A stretch of 64,000 bases of DNA from Legionella sheltonii (lineage in GTDB: Bacteria; Pseudomonadota; Gammaproteobacteria; Legionellales; Legionellaceae). Positions 18,180 through 26,227 of the stretch are shown one piece after another (positions within the stretch are counted from its first letter, which is position 1; each line of letters begins with the position of its first letter). Location of the stretch: contig NZ_JAPHOQ010000008.1 of NCBI RefSeq assembly GCF_026191355.1, positions 124,001 through 188,000 on the forward strand, in the 5' to 3' direction. The position numbers and the translations under genes are program-made. The notes beneath the pieces are model-generated. The model did not search any database. It was given only the letters and a program-made list of their open reading frames with translations, and was not told the DNA's origin.

Positions 18180-18953
18180 CTATAATCTGGCTTCGGAGAC
18201 TTCCTGAATCTCTTCAATTTCATCAAAAGATATTTTGAAATCCGATAAGGTATTCCTTGGAGCCAAAGAAATCTCTTGAAAAAATCTATTTTTCCTTTGG
18301 CATTCGTCAGCAAGCGAAAGTCCAAAAAAATTAAAGAAACTCAAAATTACTGCAAGGAAACCATAAAAAGCCGATTTAACTCGCAAATCGCTTTCTATGG
18401 CCTTTTGATGGCCAGAGCAAACAAGCTTTAGGTTTTGCTCAAATTTTGCATGTTTTTGAAATTGTTGGATGGGGCGTAATTTAAAAAACTTATCCGTTAA
18501 AACAGTTAGTTTGATTAGGGCACTTTCTAATTCTGCGGCATAAGGATTATTATTCATTTTTAATTGTTGAATTGTTTCTTCAACTATTTTTAATTTATCC
18601 CTAGCTTCTTGTTCTGAGTTAATTAAATTATTTTTCAAATATTGATTATAAGCCAGAGTAAGAACATGAAATGCGAGTAGTTCATTACGACATTCAGAAT
18701 CGCTTAATTCACGAGAAAATGAATCCAGCATGATTCCAAGGTATGGATGTATTTTAATTCCATGCACCGCAACTCTTACCATGTCATCGATCAAGCCCAT
18801 AAATTTATCGGGTTCGATGCTATTGCAGGTCTTTGCGGCATGATCAAAGAGCAGAAAAGCAGATGCAGCTAGATCTTTTTTATTTTGCTCATCAGGATCC
18901 TTAAAATAACTGATTAATGACGCTCTGAATTTTTTGCTTAAATTTTTAGACAT
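18180..18953 (-). CDS. Orphan protein with acidic C-terminus and one hydrophobic segment
   Basis: A 257-residue protein of no family I recognise. It is largely alpha-helical and charged, with a coiled stretch near 115-165 (EEARDK... LKMNNNPYAAELESALIKL). One hydrophobic segment lies near 195-215 (AFYGFLAVILSFFNFFGL). The C-terminus FDEIEEIQEVSEARL is glutamate-rich, as in many Dot/Icm substrates. It is convergent with the hydrolase gene, their stops 5 bp apart, and its promoter lies in the 353-bp gap to the right. Candidate effector by inference only. Confidence 0.5.
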   Translation of the reverse strand: MSKNLSKKFRASLISYFKDPDEQNKKDLAASAFLLFDHAAKTCNSIEPDKFMGLIDDMVRVAVHGIKIHPYLGIMLDSFSRELSDSECRNELLAFHVLTLAYNQYLKNNLINSEQEARDKLKIVEETIQQLKMNNNPYAAELESALIKLTVLTDKFFKLRPIQQFQKHAKFEQNLKLVCSGHQKAIESDLRVKSAFYGFLAVILSFFNFFGLSLADECQRKNRFFQEISLAPRNTLSDFKISFDEIEEIQEVSEARL

Positions 18954-19147
18954 TAAAAAATGTATTTTTATTTTAAGTGTTGCAGAGTGTAATCAATAAC
19001 TTTAAATTGGTAAATAAAAAAAGCAAAGAGATCAAAAAATAGAAGAATTGGGTTTAAAAGCCATTGCGGGATGACGGTAGTTCTTATTTGTTTCTAGACG
19101 ATTTATTAAGTGGTTTTCGATCAAAATGAGAATTAATTTATAAATTT

Positions 19148-19177
19148 TTGCACTATTCGTATGAAATAGGGTATAAT
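19148..19177 (+). promoter_or_regulatory. Sigma70-type promoter for the secreted protein at 19307
   Basis: TTGCAC (19148-19153), 18-bp spacer and a consensus TATAAT (19172-19177). Initiation near 19184 would give a leader of about 120 nt. Confidence 0.5.
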
Positions 19178-19243
19178 GCTGGGCTGAAATTAATGAAAGT
19201 TCCCTCTTTTTTTAGACAACTTCATATTTTTATAATTCTCTGT

Positions 19244-19268
19244 AATGGCTTAGGGGAAATAAGCCATT
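19244..19268 (+). promoter_or_regulatory. Leader hairpin with GGA loop, possible CsrA site
   Basis: A perfect 8-bp stem (AATGGCTT / AAGCCATT) presents AGGGGAAAT in a 9-nt loop. Further GGA motifs follow in AAGGAA (just after the stem) and in the ribosome site AGGAG. GGA in a hairpin loop plus GGA at the ribosome site is the classical layout of CsrA-repressed leaders. Confidence 0.35.
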
Positions 19269-19306
19269 TCAAGGAATATTTATTTCATATTAGGAGTTAA
19301 AACAGA

Positions 19307-19801
19307 ATGATTAAAATAGCCTCTGTAGTATTGGGTTTGGTTTTAACTGGTTACGTTGTTGCAGACAATCCTAAAGAAATAGCAACTCATAAAGTATCCC
19401 TTGCTGGTTTGCAACCAGGAGAAGGTCGTTATATCCGTAGTGATGTATTCGAAAATAATAAATTTCAATCAGGTACTTATTTTTGTGCTGGTGCTGATAG
19501 TGTTCTATATGATATACAGTATGTGTTTTCAAAAAGCCAAGAACCATTCCATGCAGAACATTTGATTAAATTTTCAATATGCCAAGATGAAACGATGGCT
19601 CAATGCCAAGAGTTTGCTACAGATAAATATCTTACTTATAGAAATCTTGATGGTTATTTGCAAAATGATGTGAGTAAATCAACGGTAGACGTGTCTCCGC
19701 TAAAAATGGTTTTTCAATCGTGTGAACCAAGCGCAGAGATGGATGAATTGGTTAAAAGATCCATTTATGAAAATGATCGTCGCTTTTCACATGTAGGCTA
19801 A
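19307..19801 (+). CDS. Secreted cysteine-containing protein of unknown function
   Basis: A 164-residue protein with a signal peptide (MIKIASVVLGLVLTGYVVA, cleavage before DNP) and AGGAG 9 nt before the ATG. The mature part has four cysteines (YFCAG, SICQD, AQCQE, QSCEP), consistent with two disulfides made in the periplasm by DsbA. No membrane segment follows, so it is periplasmic or secreted. Not recognised. It has its own promoter and a structured leader of about 120 nt, suggesting post-transcriptional control. Confidence 0.6.
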   Translation: MIKIASVVLGLVLTGYVVADNPKEIATHKVSLAGLQPGEGRYIRSDVFENNKFQSGTYFCAGADSVLYDIQYVFSKSQEPFHAEHLIKFSICQDETMAQCQEFATDKYLTYRNLDGYLQNDVSKSTVDVSPLKMVFQSCEPSAEMDELVKRSIYENDRRFSHVG

Positions 19802-19969
19802 CTACTTTTCTTCTTTAGCACGTGTGACCATGGATTGAGTACACCATGGGTTACACCTGCTTCACTCAGGCTGTCATGATGTTTGTTTTTGCACCAATCA
19901 AATACAACCCCCATTTGTTGAATTTTGTAAACTCCATTCAACGTTTCACCTGAAATGATTGATGAGTAG

Positions 19970-19988
19970 TTAAATGATGCTCATTTAA
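19970..19988. promoter_or_regulatory. Palindrome upstream of the GH5 gene
   Basis: Perfect 8-bp arms TTAAATGA and TCATTTAA with a 3-nt spacer, ending 34 bp before the GH5 ATG. Position and symmetry suit a dimeric regulator, but no family is assigned. Confidence 0.3.
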
Positions 19989-20022
19989 AAATTATCCATG
20001 TATTAATTTGGAGGAATAGTGA

Positions 20023-21447
20023 ATGAAAAAAATAAGCGTATTAGGATGTTGGTTTTTATTAATGCTTGCATTGGATGCGCACTCCTACCAAACTCAAAAC
20101 AGTAAAATTTACAATGACAAAGGCCAGCTTATTCATATCAATGGCCTCTCATGGTCAGGATTTCAGGACTCAAATATTCTGCAGGGTTTGCAAAGCAATC
20201 CTTTTTACGCCATCCCAACCCTTAGTTCCAACCCAAGAGCTTATGGCATGATGGATTTAATCAGTAACCCAGGGAACTTTCCAAGTTCGGGCGTAGATAA
20301 AAATACCGCGGTGAATTTTAAGACCTTACGATTACCCATACAACCTGAGGTGCTTTATGATGAGCAACATGAGGTTGATTTGAATAAATGGCTTGCGGAC
20401 AAGTCTTCTCCAAATGCAGGCAACGGTATATTTTGTAAGACATGGCAAAGTAATGGTCTGGCGTGTGAAAAAGCAGTGAGTCCGAAGCAAGCTTTTTGGA
20501 TTGTTCTGCACGAATTAAAAAAGAAAAATATCAAAGTAATGATTGATATCCACCATCGTCATGGTTATGGTGATGCGATGCGCGATGGAACTGTATATGA
20601 GATGAAGCAATATGAGCAAGACATTGCTCTATTAGCAACAGAAATTAAAAACCGAAACTTAGACAATGTCATAGGCATTGACATTTTTAATGAGCCTTAT
20701 CGATTAAATTGGTTTAAATCCCATGACTCTCAAGTTCCATGGACTAAAGTCATCGCCACAGCTGCCAATGCAGTACAGAAAAATAACCCCGATTTACTGT
20801 TGTTTGTCGAAGGCCCTGATTCAGGAAATGATGATTCAAACAATCCTGTAATTTGTATCCCTAAATCACAAGTAGTGAATGACAATGGATACAGCCATTC
20901 TCCAGATCCTTCTTTATGTGGCAATTTAGAGCGTGTGTTTTTTAAAGGAAATTGGGGTGAGGATTTTAAACCGTTGCTTGATGAAATGCAGGCTAAAAAC
21001 GGCATTGCTGTTTTTGATAAGAACAAATTCAAGAGTGAGTTAAGCAAGCAAGGTATAAATGACGCTGCATTATCCTGGCTGCTGGGTGATGATTCGGCTC
21101 AGAATGGTCATTTGGTTTTCTCACCCCATGTTTATCCTGCTGAGGTTGCAGGATGGGAAACAGCACCTGGGATGCCCAGTCAATTACGTTTTGATTGGTC
21201 ATGGGGATTTTTATATCAAGCGGGATATCCTGTTGTGCTGGGTGAGGCCTCTTGGAAGACTGCAAAAGGAAAAGCCTTTTTTACAGATTCGCTAATGCCT
21301 TATTTGCAAGCCAATATGGAAACCTCCAACCTTTTCTTTTGGGCAATTGGCTATCTGGGAGATACGGTGAGTGCGATTGACCCGAATTCAGGTGAACTCA
21401 ATTTAGAGGTACAGTACACATTAAAAAATTATTTTGATGATGTGTAA
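20023..21447 (+). CDS. Secreted glycoside hydrolase family 5 (endoglucanase-like)
   Basis: A 474-residue GH5-type TIM-barrel enzyme with a signal peptide (MKKISVLGCWFLLMLALDAHS) and a strong GGAGGA ribosome site. The conserved barrel strands are visible: HINGLSWSGF, LRLPIQPE (Arg), MIDIHHRHG, the acid/base Glu in IDIFNEPYRLNW near 228, HVYPAE, and the nucleophile Glu in VVLGEASW near 412. It should cut beta-1,4-glucan (cellulose or hemicellulose) outside the cell. No carbohydrate-binding module is visible. L. pneumophila encodes a type II-secreted cellulase of this family; whether this is its counterpart is not established. A convergent FAD oxidase follows. Confidence 0.85.
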   Translation: MKKISVLGCWFLLMLALDAHSYQTQNSKIYNDKGQLIHINGLSWSGFQDSNILQGLQSNPFYAIPTLSSNPRAYGMMDLISNPGNFPSSGVDKNTAVNFKTLRLPIQPEVLYDEQHEVDLNKWLADKSSPNAGNGIFCKTWQSNGLACEKAVSPKQAFWIVLHELKKKNIKVMIDIHHRHGYGDAMRDGTVYEMKQYEQDIALLATEIKNRNLDNVIGIDIFNEPYRLNWFKSHDSQVPWTKVIATAANAVQKNNPDLLLFVEGPDSGNDDSNNPVICIPKSQVVNDNGYSHSPDPSLCGNLERVFFKGNWGEDFKPLLDEMQAKNGIAVFDKNKFKSELSKQGINDAALSWLLGDDSAQNGHLVFSPHVYPAEVAGWETAPGMPSQLRFDWSWGFLYQAGYPVVLGEASWKTAKGKAFFTDSLMPYLQANMETSNLFFWAIGYLGDTVSAIDPNSGELNLEVQYTLKNYFDDV

Positions 21448-21480
21448 TTGATGGGTCGGCAGCTCTATCACACTGAGTTT

Positions 21481-21504
21481 CCCTTCTCCCCGAGTGGAGA
21501 AGGG
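21481..21504. repeat. REP-like hairpin
   Basis: Perfect 9-bp arms CCCTTCTCC / GGAGAAGGG with a 6-nt loop, between convergent genes. Similar pyrimidine/purine hairpins lie at 35013 and 46010. No T-run. Confidence 0.55.
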
Positions 21505-21569
21505 ATCTTCGCTGCTGGAGGCATGGAGGCACTGTAATCTTAAAATATCGCCTCTAAACGCACCAAACT

Positions 21570-23309
21570 TTACTCACTTCCCACACAATGATGACAGCTA
21601 AATACATTGTGCGGATCGTATTTGTGTTTTATCTGAAGTAGTTTCGGATAATTACTTCCCCATAAAGCAGATTGCCAATTCTTAATAAAATAATCTGCTT
21701 CGTTCGGATAAGTCCCTGAGTTCGGACTTAACGCATGGAATAATTCCATCGCCTTATTCGCTTGATGGATCTCTTTTTTTGCTTTAATTAAATCAGGCTT
21801 ATGACCGGCAATGTTGGCATAGGTATTTTGTTGGCCTCCAGAAATAATGACTAAAGCTACCGCATCAAGTACTTCTGGGTTCATTGCGGTATCTTTTTGC
21901 CGTGCGGTAGCCTCGGATGAAGCCCCCGACAAACCTTTATTAAAATGAAGGACCACTTCAGTGAAACGGGATGCCTTAAAAAGGGTTTGGGCCAAATGAT
22001 CTGCGTTTTCTTGAGCAAATAATTTGACAGGAAGATACATGGATAAATAATAATTGATGTACATGGATACTTCAGATTGATTTGAGGCCCACCAAAACTC
22101 ACTGGGGGATGTATTGTTATCTTTATTTACCACAATGGCCTCAGGGGCATTGGCAATCAGAAAATCAAAATCCCAGTAGTGTTTTGCAGGACGTGTCGCA
22201 CTATTCCATCGAACCTGGTATTGTTCTGGCTTTTTGCTTAACCAATCAAGAAATGGCTGCCACAGTGTGTCCACTTCGGACTTGCTTAAACCTTCAAAAA
22301 CTAGAGAGAAAGTCATTTTATTACCGGGAGTGAAGCTCACTTGTTCTCCCCAATGTTGATTATGGAGATGGTCTCGATAAAAATGGATAAAGTAACGAAT
22401 CAGTTCTTGGTAGGCTGTATCTGATTTCGCTGTAATTGTCCCTTTAACTTTTCCAAATGAGCTCGGGAGCTCATGAGTGAGTAAGGTGATTTTACTGACA
22501 ATGCCGAAAGTACCTCCTCCGCCTCCTTTCAAAGCCCAGAAAAGATCCTGGTTTTGGCAGGCGTTCGCAGTGCGTATCATGCCATCGGCAGTAATGATTT
22601 CTGCCTCGAGAACTCCTGCAGCCCCGGTACCAAATTTTTTGGAAAAACTTCCAAAGCCTCCGCCTTGAATGAATCCACCGGCAGCACCGACGGTAGTGCA
22701 TCCTCCTCCTTGCACGTAACGGCCATTATTGGTCGTGACTTCTTTATATGCTTCTAACCAGCGTGAACCTGCGGCTATGGTGACTGCAGGTTTAGGTATC
22801 TGTGTTGTAGGACACCCCTGGGGAATAAAATGATCGTGGAGGGTGACCTTGCGCATGTTATGGGTCCAGATCAAGAGTGAATTGGCTGCGTTGGAGCGAC
22901 CAAGATAATCATGACCGGTACCTTTCACCACAAGCTTTATTCGATGTTGACGGGCAAAATTAACTGCCGAAGCAATTTCTTGTGCATTTTCAACCGCAAC
23001 AACATAAGGACTCACTGCCGATTGCCATGCATCGATCCAGCCATTGGATTGAGTTGCACCAGGTTGCGACTCAATAAAATAAGGATTTTTAAGTTTATTG
23101 AGAATATCGCTACATGCGATGTTATTCGCGCTTTTAATACAAGGAGATAAGGGAGAATGTCCTTGCAGCAAATGACCGTTTACTTGTCTATTTAATGCGT
23201 CCCATTGTTTTTGGCTTGGCCAACATGCTTGATTAGGCAAACAATATGCAGAAGCTCCATAGCAAAAGGAGTGCATCAATAGAGAAAATACCATCATCCA
23301 TAATTTCAT
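21570..23309 (-). CDS. Secreted FAD-linked oxidase, berberine-bridge/oligosaccharide-oxidase type
   Basis: A 579-residue flavoenzyme with a signal peptide (MKLWMMVFSLLMHSFCYGASA). The FAD_binding_4 domain (about 85-260) has VKGTGHDYLG, whose His near 131 matches the 8-alpha-histidyl site. GGGCTTVGAAGG near 203 supplies a Cys matching the 6-cysteinyl site, so bicovalent FAD is plausible. A BBE domain closes the protein (KHKYDPHNVFSCHHC). The family oxidises alcohols, sugars or alkaloids with O2, making H2O2. Next to a secreted GH5 enzyme, an oligosaccharide substrate is a reasonable guess. Export and disulfides (CLPNQACW) place it outside the cytoplasm. Confidence 0.82.
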   Translation of the reverse strand: MKLWMMVFSLLMHSFCYGASAYCLPNQACWPSQKQWDALNRQVNGHLLQGHSPLSPCIKSANNIACSDILNKLKNPYFIESQPGATQSNGWIDAWQSAVSPYVVAVENAQEIASAVNFARQHRIKLVVKGTGHDYLGRSNAANSLLIWTHNMRKVTLHDHFIPQGCPTTQIPKPAVTIAAGSRWLEAYKEVTTNNGRYVQGGGCTTVGAAGGFIQGGGFGSFSKKFGTGAAGVLEAEIITADGMIRTANACQNQDLFWALKGGGGGTFGIVSKITLLTHELPSSFGKVKGTITAKSDTAYQELIRYFIHFYRDHLHNQHWGEQVSFTPGNKMTFSLVFEGLSKSEVDTLWQPFLDWLSKKPEQYQVRWNSATRPAKHYWDFDFLIANAPEAIVVNKDNNTSPSEFWWASNQSEVSMYINYYLSMYLPVKLFAQENADHLAQTLFKASRFTEVVLHFNKGLSGASSEATARQKDTAMNPEVLDAVALVIISGGQQNTYANIAGHKPDLIKAKKEIHQANKAMELFHALSPNSGTYPNEADYFIKNWQSALWGSNYPKLLQIKHKYDPHNVFSCHHCVGSE

Positions 23310-23353
23310 TAATCATCTTCCTGAATTGAGGAACTTCGCTTTATTTCACCAGG

Positions 23354-23992
23354 CTACAAAGTATCCGGCGGTGGTTTCACATTCCAAGCACGACAACACC
23401 ATGTCTGAGTGGGTTCGCTATGTTCAAAGACAGACAAGGCTCCGGTAGCGATTTTGATTCCGTATTGTGCACTGAATGTTGCAAAGTCACCCGTTAAATA
23501 GGGTGAAAACCGGGCGATCCCATTGCTAGTCACTACAAGACATGTTTTTCCCGGGTATTCTTGACGTATCCGGGTAGCAAAATCCATCCAATTCTTAATC
23601 AGTGCGGCAGGGTCTACCTTCCAACCCTCAGGCACCACCGCACCTGATTCCCAGGCATGGAGTACTTCTTTGCCAAGACGGCCAACAACGTTTTCTTCGG
23701 GTTGATTTTCATCGGGTCCATAATCGATCTCGTTGAAAATAGCCAAGGTGTTAATCGGTAAATTGGTTCCCATCGTATTTTGTGCTTGTTCTGCAGTTTG
23801 TATGGCTCTCTTGAGTTTGGAAGTGAAGATGACATCAGGAATTAGATGATTATTTTTCAGGTAGCTACCCAATAGGCGTCCCTGATTCAGACCACTATCC
23901 ACTAAGGGCAAATCAGTGACTCCCACTCGTCGAACAATGTCCCCTGGGCCAAAGGTATTACCATGGCGTGCAATGAGTAATCGTGTTGTCAT
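23354..23992 (-). CDS. Histidine-phosphatase-like protein lacking the second catalytic His
   Basis: A 212-residue member of the phosphoglycerate-mutase/histidine phosphatase superfamily. LLIARHGNT near residue 9 gives the nucleophilic His, SKLKRAIQTAEQ the conserved Arg, and FNEIDYGPDE the acid. The late motif reads VVTSNGIARF, where family members normally have a second His (SHG); here it is Asn. Activity may be altered or lost. No signal peptide. It is 2 bp downstream of kdsB, so likely co-transcribed with it. A role in LPS sugar metabolism is possible from context only. Confidence 0.75.
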   Translation of the reverse strand: MTTRLLIARHGNTFGPGDIVRRVGVTDLPLVDSGLNQGRLLGSYLKNNHLIPDVIFTSKLKRAIQTAEQAQNTMGTNLPINTLAIFNEIDYGPDENQPEENVVGRLGKEVLHAWESGAVVPEGWKVDPAALIKNWMDFATRIRQEYPGKTCLVVTSNGIARFSPYLTGDFATFSAQYGIKIATGALSVFEHSEPTQTWCCRAWNVKPPPDTL

Positions 23993-23994
23993 CG

Positions 23995-24813
23995 TTACCT
24001 ACTCTCTAATAATTCACCGTATTGGGCAATCAATGCCTCAGCGCGAGCGACATCTTCTGGGCTATCAATGCCTGACATGTTGGCGCGACCTTTATAATCA
24101 ACTGGAATGCAACGAAGGGTATAGCCATTTTCCAAGAGGCGCAATTGTTCTAATCCTTCCATTTTTTCGAATGGACTTTCTGGCAAAGTAATATATTGTT
24201 CCAACATATCTAACGAATAGCCGTACAAGCCAATATGACGGAATACTGGGCTTAAATCACTTTTTTGGCGTAATACCTCTTCTTTGCGGATGGCGGGAAT
24301 AATATTTTTACTAAACCAATAGGCATTGCCTGTTTTTTCATTGAAAACGGCTGTAGTGCCACTAAAGGGGGTGGCTTGTTTATTTTTGCGCAGATTATCG
24401 AGCTGTTTCCAGGTTAACTGCGTCACAGGAGTTACTGCGTCGCAAGGAGAGGAAGCAAATGCATCAATCAGTGCGCGCAAGAAATCAGGGGGCGTTAGTG
24501 GGGCATCGCCCTGCATGTTTAAAATAAAATCCGGTTTGTTGGTCATGGTGCTGATGGCTTGGGCGACTCGATCAGTTCCGCTGGGCGCATCAACTGAGGT
24601 CATTACGGAGGCAACGCCTAATTCATCGCAATGTTGGACAATGCGGGCATCATCAGTGGCAACTACCACAGAAACATTGTTTAGTCCCTCGACAGCAGCA
24701 CGGGATAATTGCACTACGCGTTGGAGCATGGTCTGGCCATGAATCATTGCCAGAGGTTTTCCGGGTAGGCGAGTTGATGCGTAACGAGCAGGGATGACGA
24801 TGGCCGTATACAT
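23995..24813 (-). CDS. kdsB: 3-deoxy-manno-octulosonate cytidylyltransferase
   Basis: A 272-residue CMP-Kdo synthetase that activates Kdo with CTP for lipid A inner-core assembly, in the cytosol. The nucleotide-binding start AIVIPARYASTRLPGKPL is diagnostic, followed by VVATDD, NMQGDAPL (metal site), and HIGLYGYS. The ATG at 24813 fits the family's N-terminus; the frame is open to a TTG at 24846. It is about 20 residues longer than the E. coli enzyme. A histidine-phosphatase-like gene follows after 2 bp. Together with lpxD this window holds two separate LPS genes. Confidence 0.94.
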   Translation of the reverse strand: MYTAIVIPARYASTRLPGKPLAMIHGQTMLQRVVQLSRAAVEGLNNVSVVVATDDARIVQHCDELGVASVMTSVDAPSGTDRVAQAISTMTNKPDFILNMQGDAPLTPPDFLRALIDAFASSPCDAVTPVTQLTWKQLDNLRKNKQATPFSGTTAVFNEKTGNAYWFSKNIIPAIRKEEVLRQKSDLSPVFRHIGLYGYSLDMLEQYITLPESPFEKMEGLEQLRLLENGYTLRCIPVDYKGRANMSGIDSPEDVARAEALIAQYGELLESR

Positions 24814-25020
24814 GACACAAATTGTTCCGATGATAACAAGGCTCAATAATAGCCTAAATATTATACGGTTACTATAGTGGAATCAGGTTACAATAATTGC
24901 GGATTAGGCGATTTATAATTCACCTCTCTCGTCCATTTTGGTTCTCTCGAGTGAATGGTATATAGTTCCTAAGCTGAGGTATTTGATGTTTTGAATTTTA
25001 TATAAAATAAGGACGTTGTT

Positions 25021-26157
25021 ATGAACAAATTAAATGGGTTAACCATAGGGTTGATGCTAATTAGTGCGACTACCGGCGCTGTTGCAGATGAATATTCTTT
25101 GGTGAAGTTAACTGATTTGGCAGGTGCATCCGGTTTTGAGAAGTCTGTTCGTGATGTAGTAAAGCAACAATGGCAGCAATCCATGAGTAATCTTACTGTG
25201 GATGGTATGGGCAATTTAATTGGTCAATATAAAGAGGATCAGAAAGGGCCTAACGTCTTATTGATGGCGCATATGGATGAAGTAGGATACATGGTTGAAT
25301 CCATTACTCCAGATGGTTTTTTAAAGATCATCCCCTTGGGCGGTATCCCTGCTTCAGTCATCTTTGCACAACGTTGGATGGTATCGACTCCTAATGGTCC
25401 TATTTTGGCCTATTCTGGAATGGACTCCACCCATCTTCTCGAAGAAGCGAAAAAAAATAATCTGCCTGCAGCTAATGCAGTGTTTCTTGATATTGGCGCA
25501 GAAAGTAAAGAACAAGCCGAAACAAAATTTAATGTACGGCCAGGATTGCAAGTTACTCCTGCCAGTCAATTTAGTCCGTTAAGTGAAAATCGCTTTTTAG
25601 CAAAGGCCCTTGATGATCGACTCGGATTGGCCCTCATTGGCGATGTTCTTGATTCCATAAAAAATAAGGACCGCCAAAATCAACTGTATGCTGCTGCAAC
25701 AGTACAAGAGGAGGTTGGTTTACGTGGCGCGAGCACAGTGTATCAAAGCACGCATCCCGATATTACCATTAATGTTGAGGTCGGTATTGCCGATGATTAC
25801 CCTGCTCTGGTTGCAAAACGTAAAGGTCGTATCGCATTGGGTAAAGGGCCTACTTTATTTGTATACGATCGGTCCATGATTCCTCATCAAGAACTGCTTA
25901 ATTGGATTTTAGATTTAGCCAAAAATAATAACATTCAGGTACAGTTGGAATCAGAAGTAGGTTATGGACAAGATGGATCAAAAGTACAAGGTTCTGGTTC
26001 AGGCGTTCCCAGTATTAATATCGGTGTACCTATTCGTTATGCGCATCAACAAGCTGGGGTGTTTGATAAGCGTGATTATGACCAAGCTGTTAAATTAGTA
26101 GGGCTTATCGTAACCCACCTTAACCAAAATATTGTTGATAAAATTAAAGAGGGCTAA
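25021..26157 (+). CDS. Exported M42-family metallopeptidase
   Basis: A 378-residue aminopeptidase of family M42 (glutamyl aminopeptidase/tetrahedral type). Metal ligands are visible: His in LMAHMDEVG near 82, Asp in KALDDRLG near 197, the general base and ligand pair in VQEEVGLRGA near 230, Asp or Glu in VEVGIADD, and the late His in IRYAHQQAGVFD near 342. Most M42 enzymes are cytoplasmic. This one carries an apparent signal peptide (residues 1-22, LTIGLMLISATTGAVA), implying periplasmic or secreted peptide digestion, useful to an amino-acid-consuming organism. It is monocistronic with a terminator after it. Confidence 0.85.
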   Translation: MNKLNGLTIGLMLISATTGAVADEYSLVKLTDLAGASGFEKSVRDVVKQQWQQSMSNLTVDGMGNLIGQYKEDQKGPNVLLMAHMDEVGYMVESITPDGFLKIIPLGGIPASVIFAQRWMVSTPNGPILAYSGMDSTHLLEEAKKNNLPAANAVFLDIGAESKEQAETKFNVRPGLQVTPASQFSPLSENRFLAKALDDRLGLALIGDVLDSIKNKDRQNQLYAAATVQEEVGLRGASTVYQSTHPDITINVEVGIADDYPALVAKRKGRIALGKGPTLFVYDRSMIPHQELLNWILDLAKNNNIQVQLESEVGYGQDGSKVQGSGSGVPSINIGVPIRYAHQQAGVFDKRDYDQAVKLVGLIVTHLNQNIVDKIKEG

Positions 26158-26174
26158 AGCTAAGAAATTCGGAT

Positions 26175-26215
26175 AGCAACTGCCTTGCATTTTATTTCAA
26201 GTCAGTTGCTGTTTT
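26175..26215 (+). terminator. Terminator between convergent M42 and cyclase genes
   Basis: Stem AGCAACTG with CTTG one base inward, pairing CAAG then CAGTTGCT (26198-26210), followed by GTTTTA. It can serve the M42 gene, and perhaps the opposing operon. Confidence 0.65.
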
Positions 26216-26227
26216 AAACATTAAAGA

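Larger units (their letters stand above)
18954..19306. other. Intergenic region with promoter and structured leader
   Basis: No gene in 353 bp. The left part serves the divergent orphan gene; the fragment GCGGGATGACGG near 19067 resembles dispersed repeat pieces. The right part carries a promoter-like pair and a hairpin leader for the gene at 19307, listed separately. Confidence 0.5.
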
